This document shows, piece after piece, positions 45,929 through 54,785 of a DNA stretch of 64,000 nucleotides. This DNA comes from Prochlorococcus sp. AG-347-K18. Its GTDB lineage: Bacteria; Cyanobacteriota; Cyanobacteriia; PCC-6307; Cyanobiaceae. The translations under genes and the position numbers were made by a program. Under the pieces are notes generated by a model. It was not told the DNA's origin. It worked only from the letters and a program-made list of their open reading frames with translations, and did not search any database. Numbering within the stretch: position 1 is the stretch's first letter; each line of letters starts with the position of its first letter. The stretch spans positions 248,001 to 312,000 of the forward strand of contig QCCF01000001.1 in NCBI GenBank assembly GCA_003281365.1, in the 5' to 3' direction.

Positions 45929-46575
45929 GTATCCCAAGAGTAGTAATTGTTATAGCATCTAGTCTTGATGGGAGAATTGCATTTCCTGAAGGTGGAGAAT
46001 CGCATCTTGGAAGCGAAGAAGATAAAAAAATGTTAGATAAAAACTTATCATTGGTTGACGCTACCATTTTTGGTTTAGGTACTTTAATAGCTCATCAATC
46101 AACTTACCTAATTAAAAATCTCGATAATAATGAAGAAGCTAATATATCAAAAAACCAACCAATTTCTATAGTTGCTTCAAATAGCAAAAAATTTAACAGT
46201 AATTGGAAATACTTTCGTCAACCAATTAGAAGATGGTTAATAAGCTCAAGTAAAGTTGATAGTGCATCGAATAATGACTTCGAGAAACAAATCGTTTTCG
46301 AAGATTCTTGGAAAAAAACTTTAGTTTCACTCAAAAAGCAAGGGATAAATGATCTAGCCCTTTTAGGAGGTGCAAAACTTATAAATTCATTTATAAAAGA
46401 GGATCTCATAACAGATATAAAAATTACAATGATTCCAAGAATTATTGGAGGTACATATACATGGATCCCTCCAGAACAAACAAATGATATTTTTAATCTC
46501 AAAAGACTATGGGAAATAAAATCAATTAAAAATTTAATGAATAATGAAATCTACGTTCATTACAAAAAAATTTGA
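45925..46575 (+). CDS. RibD C-terminal/DHFR-fold reductase
   Basis: A 216-residue protein with VVIVIASSLDGRIAFPEGGE at the start and LALLGGAKLINSFIKEDLIT near the end, the two conserved blocks of RibD_C (riboflavin-pathway pyrimidine reductase) and DHFR-like folds. The deaminase half of RibD is absent. The start is TTG at 45925, overlapping the PTPS stop, so it is translationally coupled. The pairing suggests that it reduces a pterin or other pteridine product; bacterial folA-replacement reductases are another option. Confidence 0.85.
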   Translation: MSIPRVVIVIASSLDGRIAFPEGGESHLGSEEDKKMLDKNLSLVDATIFGLGTLIAHQSTYLIKNLDNNEEANISKNQPISIVASNSKKFNSNWKYFRQPIRRWLISSSKVDSASNNDFEKQIVFEDSWKKTLVSLKKQGINDLALLGGAKLINSFIKEDLITDIKITMIPRIIGGTYTWIPPEQTNDIFNLKRLWEIKSIKNLMNNEIYVHYKKI

Positions 46576-46592
46576 AATAGATTTATTAATAA

Positions 46593-47747
46593 ATGAACCA
46601 AAAAATACAAAAAGTAGAAGTCAAATTGTCAATTAATGAAATCTCCAAGGAGGTATGGAATGAATTGGCAAATGAAATCAATAATCCATTTTATGAATGG
46701 AACTGGCTTAAAAACCTTGAAGTATCAAAAAGTGTTTCAAGAGAAACTGGTTGGCAGCCTTTATATTTTGTTGCTTATAAAAATGAAGAAATATTAGGAA
46801 TTGCTCCACTTTTTTTAAAAAATCATAGTTATGGAGAATTTATTTTTGATCAATCATTTGCAAGATTAGCTCAAGAGCTGAATTTAAATTATTACCCTAA
46901 ATTAATTGGAATGAGTCCTTATAGTCCTGTAAGTGGATATCAATTTCTTTATCAAAAAAATAAAGATAAGAAAGAAATTACAAATTTACTAATAAACCAT
47001 ATCGAAAGCTTTGCTATTACAAACAAAATTTTAAGTTGTAATTTTTTATATATTGATGAAAGCTGGGGCAACTATCTTAAATCTTTGGGATACCATAAAT
47101 GGGTAAATTCCAGCAGTGAATGGAGGAGTAATGGAGAAAAAACATTTGATGATTTTCTATCTCGATTTAACTCTAATCAGAGAAAAAATATAAAAAAAGA
47201 GAGGAAATCAATTAATAAACAAGATATTAAAGTAGCAATTTTTAATAAAGATAATATAAACCAAGAAATCCTCAAAAAAATGCATAATTTTTATGAACAG
47301 CATTGTTTGAGGTGGGGAGTTTGGGGAAGTAAATATCTAACATCTACATTTTTCGAAAAAATTATTGATAATAAAGAAAATCTTTTACTTTTTAGCGCAT
47401 CAAAAAATGATTCAAATGATATTTTTGCTATGTCAATGTGCGTTAAAAATGAAAACAACTTATGGGGTAGATATTGGGGTAGTCAAGAAGAAATATCTAA
47501 TTTACATTTTGAATTATGCTACTACCAGCCAATTGAATGGGCAATAAACAATAATATACATTTGTTTGATCCTGGAGCAGGTGGTAAACATAAAAGACGA
47601 AGGGGTTTCTTTGCAAAAAGCACAATTAGCCTGCATAAGTGGTTTGACAAAAATATGGAAAATATAATTTATCCTTGGCTAAATGAAGTTAATAAACAAA
47701 GCGAGATGGAAATTGATTTTGAAAATAAATCTATACCATTTAAATAA
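46593..47747 (+). CDS. FemAB-like/GNAT-fold protein (COG3146 type)
   Basis: A 384-residue protein that resembles the peptidoglycan-biosynthesis-like DUF482/COG3146 family. Distinct blocks are NPFYEWNWLKNLE near residue 31, LIGMSPYSPVSGYQFLYQ near 110, and the C-terminal LFDPGAGGKHKRRRGF. Family members have two acyltransferase-like halves; substrate and role are not known. It follows the RibD_C-like gene by 17 bp. Confidence 0.85.
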   Translation: MNQKIQKVEVKLSINEISKEVWNELANEINNPFYEWNWLKNLEVSKSVSRETGWQPLYFVAYKNEEILGIAPLFLKNHSYGEFIFDQSFARLAQELNLNYYPKLIGMSPYSPVSGYQFLYQKNKDKKEITNLLINHIESFAITNKILSCNFLYIDESWGNYLKSLGYHKWVNSSSEWRSNGEKTFDDFLSRFNSNQRKNIKKERKSINKQDIKVAIFNKDNINQEILKKMHNFYEQHCLRWGVWGSKYLTSTFFEKIIDNKENLLLFSASKNDSNDIFAMSMCVKNENNLWGRYWGSQEEISNLHFELCYYQPIEWAINNNIHLFDPGAGGKHKRRRGFFAKSTISLHKWFDKNMENIIYPWLNEVNKQSEMEIDFENKSIPFK

Positions 47748-47808
47748 AAATTATTTGGCTTTATCAAAGATTATATTAGTAATGTAGTTTTTTTATTAAA
47801 TTTTAAGA

Positions 47809-48195
47809 ATGGATTCTAGTAAAAGTTTGGATGATAAAATAAAGATTGATAATCATCTATCCAACCGATATATAGACTTAGATCCAAAAGGTTATTTCAT
47901 TATAAAAGTAGATTTAGAAAAAAATAAAATAATTTTAGAGCACTTTCTAAATAATATTAATGATGAAGGATATGCTCTTGACCCAGAAACAAATGAACCA
48001 ATTAAATGCGACTCTCAAAATAAAAGAGTTAGTAATGAAGTTTTTGAAGGTAATAGTGCAAAACAACTTGGTATATTGGTCACTGAAGAAAGAAATGACT
48101 TAATAACCAGATTCGACCATGCTCTATATTTAGGCCGGGAACTACAAAAAGCAGAAGAATGTTTATACAAAAAATTACCATATGTACAAGATTAA
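47809..48195 (+). CDS. DUF4346-type protein
   Basis: A 128-residue acidic protein. The blocks GYFIIKVDLEKNKIILEHFL and DHALYLGRELQKAEECLYK match the DUF4346 family found in cyanobacteria and as an appendage of some dihydropteroate-synthase-related proteins. Function unknown. The nearby pteridine-type genes make that link suggestive only. It precedes the petL-like gene by 63 bp. Confidence 0.75.
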   Translation: MDSSKSLDDKIKIDNHLSNRYIDLDPKGYFIIKVDLEKNKIILEHFLNNINDEGYALDPETNEPIKCDSQNKRVSNEVFEGNSAKQLGILVTEERNDLITRFDHALYLGRELQKAEECLYKKLPYVQD

Positions 48196-48225
48196 GAAAT
48201 TAAACGAAAAAATCTAATCTTTTCA

Positions 48226-48231
48226 TATGAT
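48226..48231 (+). promoter_or_regulatory. candidate -10 element for the petL-like gene
   Basis: TATGAT lies 28 bases before the petL-like ATG, giving a leader of about 20 bases. No convincing -35 is present. It is inferred only from position and similarity to TATAAT. Confidence 0.3.
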
Positions 48232-48258
48232 GGTAGATTAAATAAAAATAAAAAATTA

Positions 48259-48351
48259 ATGAATATCATTTTCTATTTCGCATTTATTGGTTTTGGTTTT
48301 GGAGCTGCTTTCGCATTAGACAAGCTCTTAAGAGCAGTTAAATTAATCTAA
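48259..48351 (+). CDS. petL: cytochrome b6f complex subunit 6 (PetL-like), 30 residues
   Basis: A 30-residue single-helix peptide starting MNIIFYFAFIGFGFGAAFAL and ending LLRAVKLI. Short length, one membrane helix and the basic C-terminal R-x-x-KLI ending are the features of PetL, a small subunit at the edge of the cytochrome b6f complex. It was found by reading the interval between the DUF4346-type gene and rimO. The residue match is by recollection of family pattern, so another small thylakoid subunit is possible. It ends 5 bp from the convergent rimO. Confidence 0.7.
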   Translation: MNIIFYFAFIGFGFGAAFALDKLLRAVKLI

Positions 48352-48356
48352 AAAAA

Positions 48357-49721
48357 CTACAAAATTTTAATAGTCTCTCCATATAAATCATATTCATCAG
48401 CAAAAGAAATATTTGCTTCAACAAATTTACCAATATAAGTTTTCAAATCATTATTAGCATCAATAGATAAAATCACGTTTCCATCAATTTCAGGCGCGAA
48501 ATTGTAAGACCTTCCTATTAATTCGTTATTATCTGATATTTTTTCTACCAAAATCTTCATTTGTGAACCAACATATGACTGATTTTTATCTTTAGAGATA
48601 TTTTGTTGAACTGAAATAACGTTATCTTTTCTTGCCTCTGCAACATCTAAGGATACTTTATTGGGCAAATCAAAAGCGGCAGTTCCTTTCTCAGAAGAAA
48701 AAACAAACACTCCCACATGATCAAATTTGTGCCTATTCAAAAATTCGAGAAGATGTTCAAAATGTTCTTTTGTTTCTCCTGGGAAACCAACAATGAGACT
48801 AGTTCTTAATACAGCTAATGGAATTTCTTCTCTAATTTTCTCCAAAATTGATTCATTCAAAGAAGCCTGCCAAGGTCTATTCATTCTCTTCAACACATCT
48901 GGATGACTATGCTGAAGTGGCAAATCAAAGTAAGGTACTATATTCTTTGAATTTTTGAAAGCTCTAATAACTTCATCAGTTAAACCTGTTGGATAAGCAT
49001 AATGTATCCTTATCCAAGGAATTGGAACTTTAGAAAGCTTATTCAAAAGTTTGGCTAATGATGGTTTGCCATAAATATCTTGTCCATAATTAGTTGTTAT
49101 TTGACTAATTAATATGATTTCTTGTATACCCTGCTTTGCGAGAGTTTTGGCTTCTAAAACTATAGATTCTATTGTTCTACTTCTTTGCGGACCTCTCAAC
49201 TTAGGAATAATACAAAATGCGCAGTTATAGTTGCAGCCTTCAGCAATACGAAGATAAGCAACAAATTTATTTTTATCTACAAAACGAGGTATTTCTTCAT
49301 CTGCAATAAATTCTGGTATTTTTGAAACTTCATTAACTATTTCCCCTTTTTCTACTCTGTCCAAAACCTTGGCTATCTTTTGATAATCTCCTGTTCCAAC
49401 CAAACCTTTTATTTCAGGAATTTCTTTTAGAAGTTCATCTTTAAAATGCTGAGCCATGCAGCCTGCAACTATTACTTCCTTTCCTTGATTTGTATACTCG
49501 AGAATTTTTCTAATAGATTCTTCTCTAGCTGTTTCAATAAAACTACAAGTATTTACAACAACAACATTTGCATCATTTATATTGCTGCCAACTTCATAAC
49601 CCTCCTTATCTAATAAGCCTTGCATATGTTCAGTATCAACAAGATTTTTCTCGCAACCAACATGACTGAATGCGATCTTAGATAGTTTTTTTTCTTTTAC
49701 ATCGAGACTATTGTTTTTCAC
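48357..49721 (-). CDS. rimO: ribosomal protein S12 methylthiotransferase RimO
   Basis: Radical-SAM enzyme that methylthiolates Asp on ribosomal protein S12. The N-terminal MTTase domain has [15 protein letters not shown] and VNTCSFI, the radical-SAM motif is CNYNCAFC, and a TRAM-like domain is at the C-terminus. The GTG at 49721 gives a 454-residue protein; the open frame runs 20 codons further but that part is hydrophobic AT-rich sequence unlike RimO. MiaB is the alternative, but SHVGCEKN fits RimO better. It diverges from the VKOR gene. Confidence 0.93.
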   Translation of the reverse strand: MKNNSLDVKEKKLSKIAFSHVGCEKNLVDTEHMQGLLDKEGYEVGSNINDANVVVVNTCSFIETAREESIRKILEYTNQGKEVIVAGCMAQHFKDELLKEIPEIKGLVGTGDYQKIAKVLDRVEKGEIVNEVSKIPEFIADEEIPRFVDKNKFVAYLRIAEGCNYNCAFCIIPKLRGPQRSRTIESIVLEAKTLAKQGIQEIILISQITTNYGQDIYGKPSLAKLLNKLSKVPIPWIRIHYAYPTGLTDEVIRAFKNSKNIVPYFDLPLQHSHPDVLKRMNRPWQASLNESILEKIREEIPLAVLRTSLIVGFPGETKEHFEHLLEFLNRHKFDHVGVFVFSSEKGTAAFDLPNKVSLDVAEARKDNVISVQQNISKDKNQSYVGSQMKILVEKISDNNELIGRSYNFAPEIDGNVILSIDANNDLKTYIGKFVEANISFADEYDLYGETIKIL

Positions 49722-49826
49722 AACTTGAAAAATAAGAACTAAAAAATTTAAAAAGCATTTCGTATATAACTCTGATACCAAGATAATATTAAGATAGATA
49801 ATGTAAATAACAAACTTTCATTTTGT

Positions 49827-50762
49827 ATGGCTCCTAAGACTTTAAACAGAAGGAATAAAAAAGATTTGAAATGGCCAAAAATCATAATCGCAATTCTCAG
49901 CACTATAGGCATAGTTGACACTGGTTCGATTACTTTAAAAAACTGGGGATTATTTACTTCTCTTTCTTGTCCAGGGATACAAAATGGTTGTGAAACAGTT
50001 TTAAATAGTCCTTGGGGTACTTTATTTGAAAATAATAAATTTAATATACCTCTATCGTTAACTGGATTTATAACGTATTTATCAATATTACTTATCACAA
50101 TAATACTTTCACTTAATTTAATTTCCCCAAAAGAAAAACTTAATAAGTTTTTATGGTGGTTAATATTTCTAATATCTTGTGCATCATCAACATTTAGCTT
50201 TTTATTGATTAATATAATGTTTTTTAAAATTCAAGCATATTGCTTTTTTTGTATACTTTCGGCAATTTTATCGTTTTCTATCTTTATAATTTCTATTATT
50301 GGAGCAAAGTTCGAAAGTAGAGAGCCTATGATTTTTAGAGGTTTCATAGTAGCCATAAGTGTTCTAATGGGGGGGCTAATTTGGTCAACTAACGTTGATC
50401 CCTCCAACGCTATTGATGTTGCAAGCCCCACTGAAAATATATCCCCAAAAATTACCACTTCAAGCTCTCCTCAGAAAGTAAAATTTGCAAAATTTTTAAG
50501 TGAGAACAATATTGTTATGTATAGTGCATACTGGTGCCCGCATTGCCATGATCAAAAACAATTATTTGGTAAAGAAGCAGTTAAAAAATTAAAAGTAGTT
50601 GAATGTGCTAAAGATGGTAAAGATAATGAGTATGAGCTATGCCAAATGAAAGGAATCAGTGGATTTCCTTCTTGGGAAATAAATGGAAAAATCATTAGTG
50701 GTACTCGAGACCTTAATGAATTAGCCATAAAGACAAGCTATCAAGGAGATTCTAATTTTTAA
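49827..50762 (+). CDS. VKOR-thioredoxin fusion (LTO1-like thiol oxidase)
   Basis: Disulfide-forming system in one chain, 311 residues. The N-terminal vitamin K epoxide reductase domain has loop cysteines 48 and 55 and the CxxC active site at 139-142 (YCFFC) across about four helices, and a fifth helix leads to a thioredoxin-like domain with WCPHC at 236-240 and a second pair at 260 and 272. It probably oxidises lumenal/periplasmic proteins using quinone, like LTO1. The C-terminus overlaps the convergent nadB by 11 bp. Confidence 0.93.
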   Translation: MAPKTLNRRNKKDLKWPKIIIAILSTIGIVDTGSITLKNWGLFTSLSCPGIQNGCETVLNSPWGTLFENNKFNIPLSLTGFITYLSILLITIILSLNLISPKEKLNKFLWWLIFLISCASSTFSFLLINIMFFKIQAYCFFCILSAILSFSIFIISIIGAKFESREPMIFRGFIVAISVLMGGLIWSTNVDPSNAIDVASPTENISPKITTSSSPQKVKFAKFLSENNIVMYSAYWCPHCHDQKQLFGKEAVKKLKVVECAKDGKDNEYELCQMKGISGFPSWEINGKIISGTRDLNELAIKTSYQGDSNF

Positions 50763-52419
50763 TAAATCTTTTATGAATTTTTTGATCTAACTGTTGTCGA
50801 GTATGGCATTCCCAATTCTTATCTTTATCTGGAAAATCATCTCTATAATGCCCTCCTCTACTCTCTTCTCTAAATAGACAAGCTTTTAACAAAGTTATAG
50901 TTGTCACTTGTCTATTCTTTAAATCAAGTAAAAGATTCAATGCTCTCCTATTGCGTTCACTAAGTTTGATTTTTTGATCAAATTTTATTTTTTCAAGACT
51001 ATTTAGTAAAGCATTTTTATGTAATTTATCGATATCATCTTGAATAAAATTTAGAAATCTAATCATATTTAACTTATTTCGAGAAACACCTAAATTTAAC
51101 CAACATAGTTTTCTTAGTTCATCAATTTTCTCAGCAATCTTAGAAATTTGATCTTCTTTCGGATCTTGAGTATCAAACTCTTGGGATGATCTATCAATTT
51201 TTACTAATTTAGGAGGATCATTCAAAACAATTGAAGACATTTTTCTCGCAAAAACTAGGCATTCCATAAGGGAATTACTTGCCAATCTATTAGCACCATG
51301 GACACCAGTGGAAGCAACTTCTCCTACAGCGTATAATCCTTTTCTTGTAGTAGATGCATTTAAATCAGTTTTAACACCTCCCATCCAATAGTGAGCTGCA
51401 GGAGCAACAGGAATAACCTCATTTAAAGGATTAACACCATAATCCTGACATCTGCTTATGATAGTAGGAAATCTTTCTACAATTTTTTCCGGATCAATAT
51501 ATCTAAGATCTAAGCCAACATGATCAACGTTATTATGATGCATATAATCCATAATTGCTCTACTTACCTGATCTCTGGAAGCTAAATCACGATTTTTAAG
51601 TTTTTTAACTGGGCTTTCGCCATTTTTATCAACTAAAACGGCGCCTTCTCCTCTAAGTGCCTCAGATATTAAGAAACAAGGTGCTCCATAAAATTTTAAA
51701 GCAGTTGGATGAAATTGAACAAACTCTAAATCTTCAATAGCAGCCCCTGCTTTCCATGCCAGAGCGATTCCTTCTCCAGAGGATTGAGCAGGATTAGTTG
51801 TATTAGTAAATAAATGACCACCTCCACCCGTAGCCAAGACAACTGCTCTCGATTGAATCCAATATAAATTGGCTCCATCAAGAACCTGAACTCCTTTACA
51901 TTCCTCATTTTCAATAAGAAGTTCAGTTACTCTTACCCCCCTGCAGTGAAGAATATTTTTTTTATTTTCAACATGATCTTCTAAAACTTCAACTAATGCT
52001 CTTCCAGTACGATCTTTTACATGTAAAACTCTTCTTCTAGAGTGGGCTGCTTCTAAAGTAGTAGCTAGTTGATCAGAACTTTGATCAAAAATCATACCTA
52101 AATTCTGCAATCTATCCACACAACCTGGAGCTTCCTTGACCAGCATTTCTACAGCTTGATAATCACACAGTCCATCCCCTGCTTTTAAAGTATCATCAGC
52201 ATGAAGATCGAACGAATCATCTTTTCTAATAACAGAAGCTATTCCTCCTTGCGCCCATCTGCTTGAAGATACCTTGCTAGTGTTTCTATTTAAAAGAAGC
52301 ACTTTTAAATTTGTTGGTAATTCAAGAGAAGTCATAAGTCCTGCAGCTCCAGCACCTATAACGATTACATCCCAATTGCTTATTGGTATAGGTTCTTGCG
52401 AAAATGGAGGCCTAAGCAT
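50752..52419 (-). CDS. nadB: L-aspartate oxidase
   Basis: First step of de novo NAD synthesis, FAD-dependent oxidation of L-aspartate to iminoaspartate. The 555 residues have the dinucleotide fold VIVIGAGAAGLMTSLEL near residue 19, SRWAQGGIASV, the FVQFHPTAL block and a succinate-dehydrogenase-like C-terminal helical domain ending in EESRGGHYRDDFP. It shares one base with the upstream DUF3120-type gene and overlaps the VKOR gene by 11 bp. Confidence 0.95.
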   Translation of the reverse strand: MLRPPFSQEPIPISNWDVIVIGAGAAGLMTSLELPTNLKVLLLNRNTSKVSSSRWAQGGIASVIRKDDSFDLHADDTLKAGDGLCDYQAVEMLVKEAPGCVDRLQNLGMIFDQSSDQLATTLEAAHSRRRVLHVKDRTGRALVEVLEDHVENKKNILHCRGVRVTELLIENEECKGVQVLDGANLYWIQSRAVVLATGGGGHLFTNTTNPAQSSGEGIALAWKAGAAIEDLEFVQFHPTALKFYGAPCFLISEALRGEGAVLVDKNGESPVKKLKNRDLASRDQVSRAIMDYMHHNNVDHVGLDLRYIDPEKIVERFPTIISRCQDYGVNPLNEVIPVAPAAHYWMGGVKTDLNASTTRKGLYAVGEVASTGVHGANRLASNSLMECLVFARKMSSIVLNDPPKLVKIDRSSQEFDTQDPKEDQISKIAEKIDELRKLCWLNLGVSRNKLNMIRFLNFIQDDIDKLHKNALLNSLEKIKFDQKIKLSERNRRALNLLLDLKNRQVTTITLLKACLFREESRGGHYRDDFPDKDKNWECHTRQQLDQKIHKRFIKN

Positions 52420-53186
52420 TAAACCAGTCCACTAAAAGTTGGTTGCAGAATTGCTAAAAAAATAAAAATACCATCAACAATTAGTGTCGTTTGAATTACA
52501 TAACTGGAAACCAAGAGCGCCTTACCACTAGTAGTGTTAATAGTAGCAGAATCAAAAATTTCTCTTGAAATATACCAGAGTATAAGTCCAACAAAAAAAA
52601 TAATAGATAATGATTTTATATGGATAAGATTCTCAGAGGTATTTTGAAGAATTTGTGGGGCAGTTTCAGCATCTGCTGTAATGACTTCCCTCCATTGATC
52701 CATTATTCCTATTAAAAATATTGTAATATCAGTAACTGCAGTTCCAAATAGAGATGAGATATAAAAACTAGAACCAATTTTCCAATTAGTGCCAAGTCCA
52801 ATTAAAGCTAAGGGGAGAACAACAGCCTCAACGGGAATGTGCAAGATTGGGAATGGACTTAACCAACCCCAGAACAAACATCCACCAAGCCAACTCCCTG
52901 ATACACCAAGTAATAATGAAGTAACAATAAACCATTTATCTGTTCCTTTCTGATTCAGAATAAATACCCCTAAAAGAATAACAAAAGTAAAACAAAGAGC
53001 ACTAATTGGCTCTAATCTAACCCAAGGGGCTTGGATAAATATAGGTAAAATTACAAAAAAAGAAGACCAAAATCTTAAAGAAATTGGCCTAGATAAAAGA
53101 GTACTTTGGTATGAATCAACTTTTTTATGCAATTCATAGTTAAATTTATCTTTCACTTCTAAATTTTTCTTAAGTAATTCTTTCAA
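52419..53186 (-). CDS. DUF3120-type cyanobacterial membrane protein
   Basis: A 255-residue protein with about seven membrane helices; the central block LSPFPILHIPVEAVVLPLAL is strongly patterned and FGTAVTDITIFLIGIMDQWR follows. I believe this is DUF3120, found only in oxygenic phototrophs, function unknown. It overlaps nadB by a single base. The 186 bp between it and the divergent radical-SAM gene are AT-rich and I see no structured element there. Confidence 0.78.
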   Translation of the reverse strand: MKELLKKNLEVKDKFNYELHKKVDSYQSTLLSRPISLRFWSSFFVILPIFIQAPWVRLEPISALCFTFVILLGVFILNQKGTDKWFIVTSLLLGVSGSWLGGCLFWGWLSPFPILHIPVEAVVLPLALIGLGTNWKIGSSFYISSLFGTAVTDITIFLIGIMDQWREVITADAETAPQILQNTSENLIHIKSLSIIFFVGLILWYISREIFDSATINTTSGKALLVSSYVIQTTLIVDGIFIFLAILQPTFSGLV

Positions 53187-53372
53187 TGAATAAAGTCTAT
53201 TAGTTAATTTAATTAATTTAAATCGTGATTTAAAAAACTGCGAAAACTATATTTTAATAAACTAGAGACCCTTAAATTCATAAGTTTATTTAGTATTTTA
53301 AAAGTATTTAATACACTTTGAGACATATATAAGTCTAGAATAAAAATAAAGAAGAACTTTTGGAATTTAATT

Positions 53373-54785
53373 GTGTGGCAGGAAATTAATTACAAAGAAG
53401 ATTCTAATGATCTTTTGGTTCCCAATATTACTCATAAGATAAATCCTGCAGAAATTGAAAGTATTGAAGCTAATTCCATCGCTCAAGAAATAGGATTTGA
53501 ATCAGGTGATTCCATAATTAGTATTAATGGGAAAAAACCAAGAGATTTAATTGATTATCAGATTCTCATTAGTGACGAAATTTTAGAGATATCCGTCTTA
53601 GATAGAAACCTTGAAATTCATAATATAAGTATTGAAAAAGATCAAGACGTCAATTTAGGCATTAATTTTAAAGATGCATTATTTGATTCCATAAGGCAAT
53701 GCAATAATAGATGTCCATTTTGTTTTATAGATCAACAGCCAATTGGTAAAAGAAAAAGTCTTTACATAAAAGATGATGATTATAGATTAAGTTTCCTATA
53801 TGGTTCTTATCTAACTCTCACAAATTTAAAAAAAGAAGACTGGGAAAGAATTTCTACTCAAAGACTATCCCCACTGTTTGTTTCCGTTCATGCAACTGAT
53901 CCTGCTACCCGAGAAAAATTATTAAAAAATAAAAAAGCTGGAGTAATTCTTGATCAAATTGCATGGTTTGAAAAAAACTCTATTCAAATACATGCTCAAA
54001 TTGTTGTATGTCCAGATATAAATGACGGTAAGATTCTTGAAAAATCAATTTTAGAACTTGCTGAATACTACAAAACAACCTCTAAAACAGTACTTTCAGT
54101 TGCGATAGTTCCAGTAGGACTTACAAAATTTAGGCCTGAAAATGATGGCTTAAAATCAATAAATTCAGAATATGCGAGAAATACCATTAAACAAATAGAG
54201 AGAATTCAAGCAAAATTACAAATTAGTCTTGGAACACGTTTTTGTTGGCTAGCAGACGAATGGTATTTGATTGCTGGTAAAAACTTACCTAGTTACACAT
54301 CCTATGAAAATATGCCTCAAGAATCTAATGGGGTGGGATCAATTAGAAGCTTTCTCGAAACATTAAAAACTAAAACTAAAAACCTACCTCAAAAAGTAAA
54401 AAGACCAAAAAAGGTTAGTTGGATTGTTGGTAAATTAGTTTATGAAGCCCTAATTCCTATAGTAAAAAAATTAAACTTAATTGATGGATTGAAAATTAAT
54501 TTATATGGTTTACCGAGCATTTATTGGGGTCAAGAACAAGTTGTAACTGGACTACTTACTGGAGAAGATCTAATTTGCGGTCTGAAAAATAAGGATTTAG
54601 GAGAAGCTATTTATTTACCATCAATCATGTTAAAACTCAATACTGACTTATTTTTAGATGATAAAAATATTAAAGAAGTTGAAAAACAATTAGATACCAA
54701 AATTCACGTTCTTGATGATTCGAATGATATTATAGATATTCTGATTGGAAAATCTAATAAAGTTAATACTATAAACAATGCTTAG
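53373..54785 (+). CDS. cyanobacterial radical-SAM/DUF512 protein (TIGR03279 type)
   Basis: A 470-residue protein. An N-terminal PDZ-like domain (about 25-85, NSIAQEIGFESGDSIISING) is followed by a CxxxCxxC motif at Cys 110, 114, 117 (CNNRCPFC), a radical-SAM-like barrel and a DUF512 C-terminal domain. The family is annotated as a putative FeS oxidoreductase specific to cyanobacteria; no reaction is known to me. The start is GTG. Its end overlaps the TolC-type gene by 8 bp. Confidence 0.88.
   Translation: MWQEINYKEDSNDLLVPNITHKINPAEIESIEANSIAQEIGFESGDSIISINGKKPRDLIDYQILISDEILEISVLDRNLEIHNISIEKDQDVNLGINFKDALFDSIRQCNNRCPFCFIDQQPIGKRKSLYIKDDDYRLSFLYGSYLTLTNLKKEDWERISTQRLSPLFVSVHATDPATREKLLKNKKAGVILDQIAWFEKNSIQIHAQIVVCPDINDGKILEKSILELAEYYKTTSKTVLSVAIVPVGLTKFRPENDGLKSINSEYARNTIKQIERIQAKLQISLGTRFCWLADEWYLIAGKNLPSYTSYENMPQESNGVGSIRSFLETLKTKTKNLPQKVKRPKKVSWIVGKLVYEALIPIVKKLNLIDGLKINLYGLPSIYWGQEQVVTGLLTGEDLICGLKNKDLGEAIYLPSIMLKLNTDLFLDDKNIKEVEKQLDTKIHVLDDSNDIIDILIGKSNKVNTINNA

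Noticed and set aside
49748-50098. A 116-codon minus-strand frame over the VKOR gene
   Set aside because: It is antisense to a clear VKOR-thioredoxin gene with all expected cysteines; the frame is open because of AT-rich hydrophobic codons.
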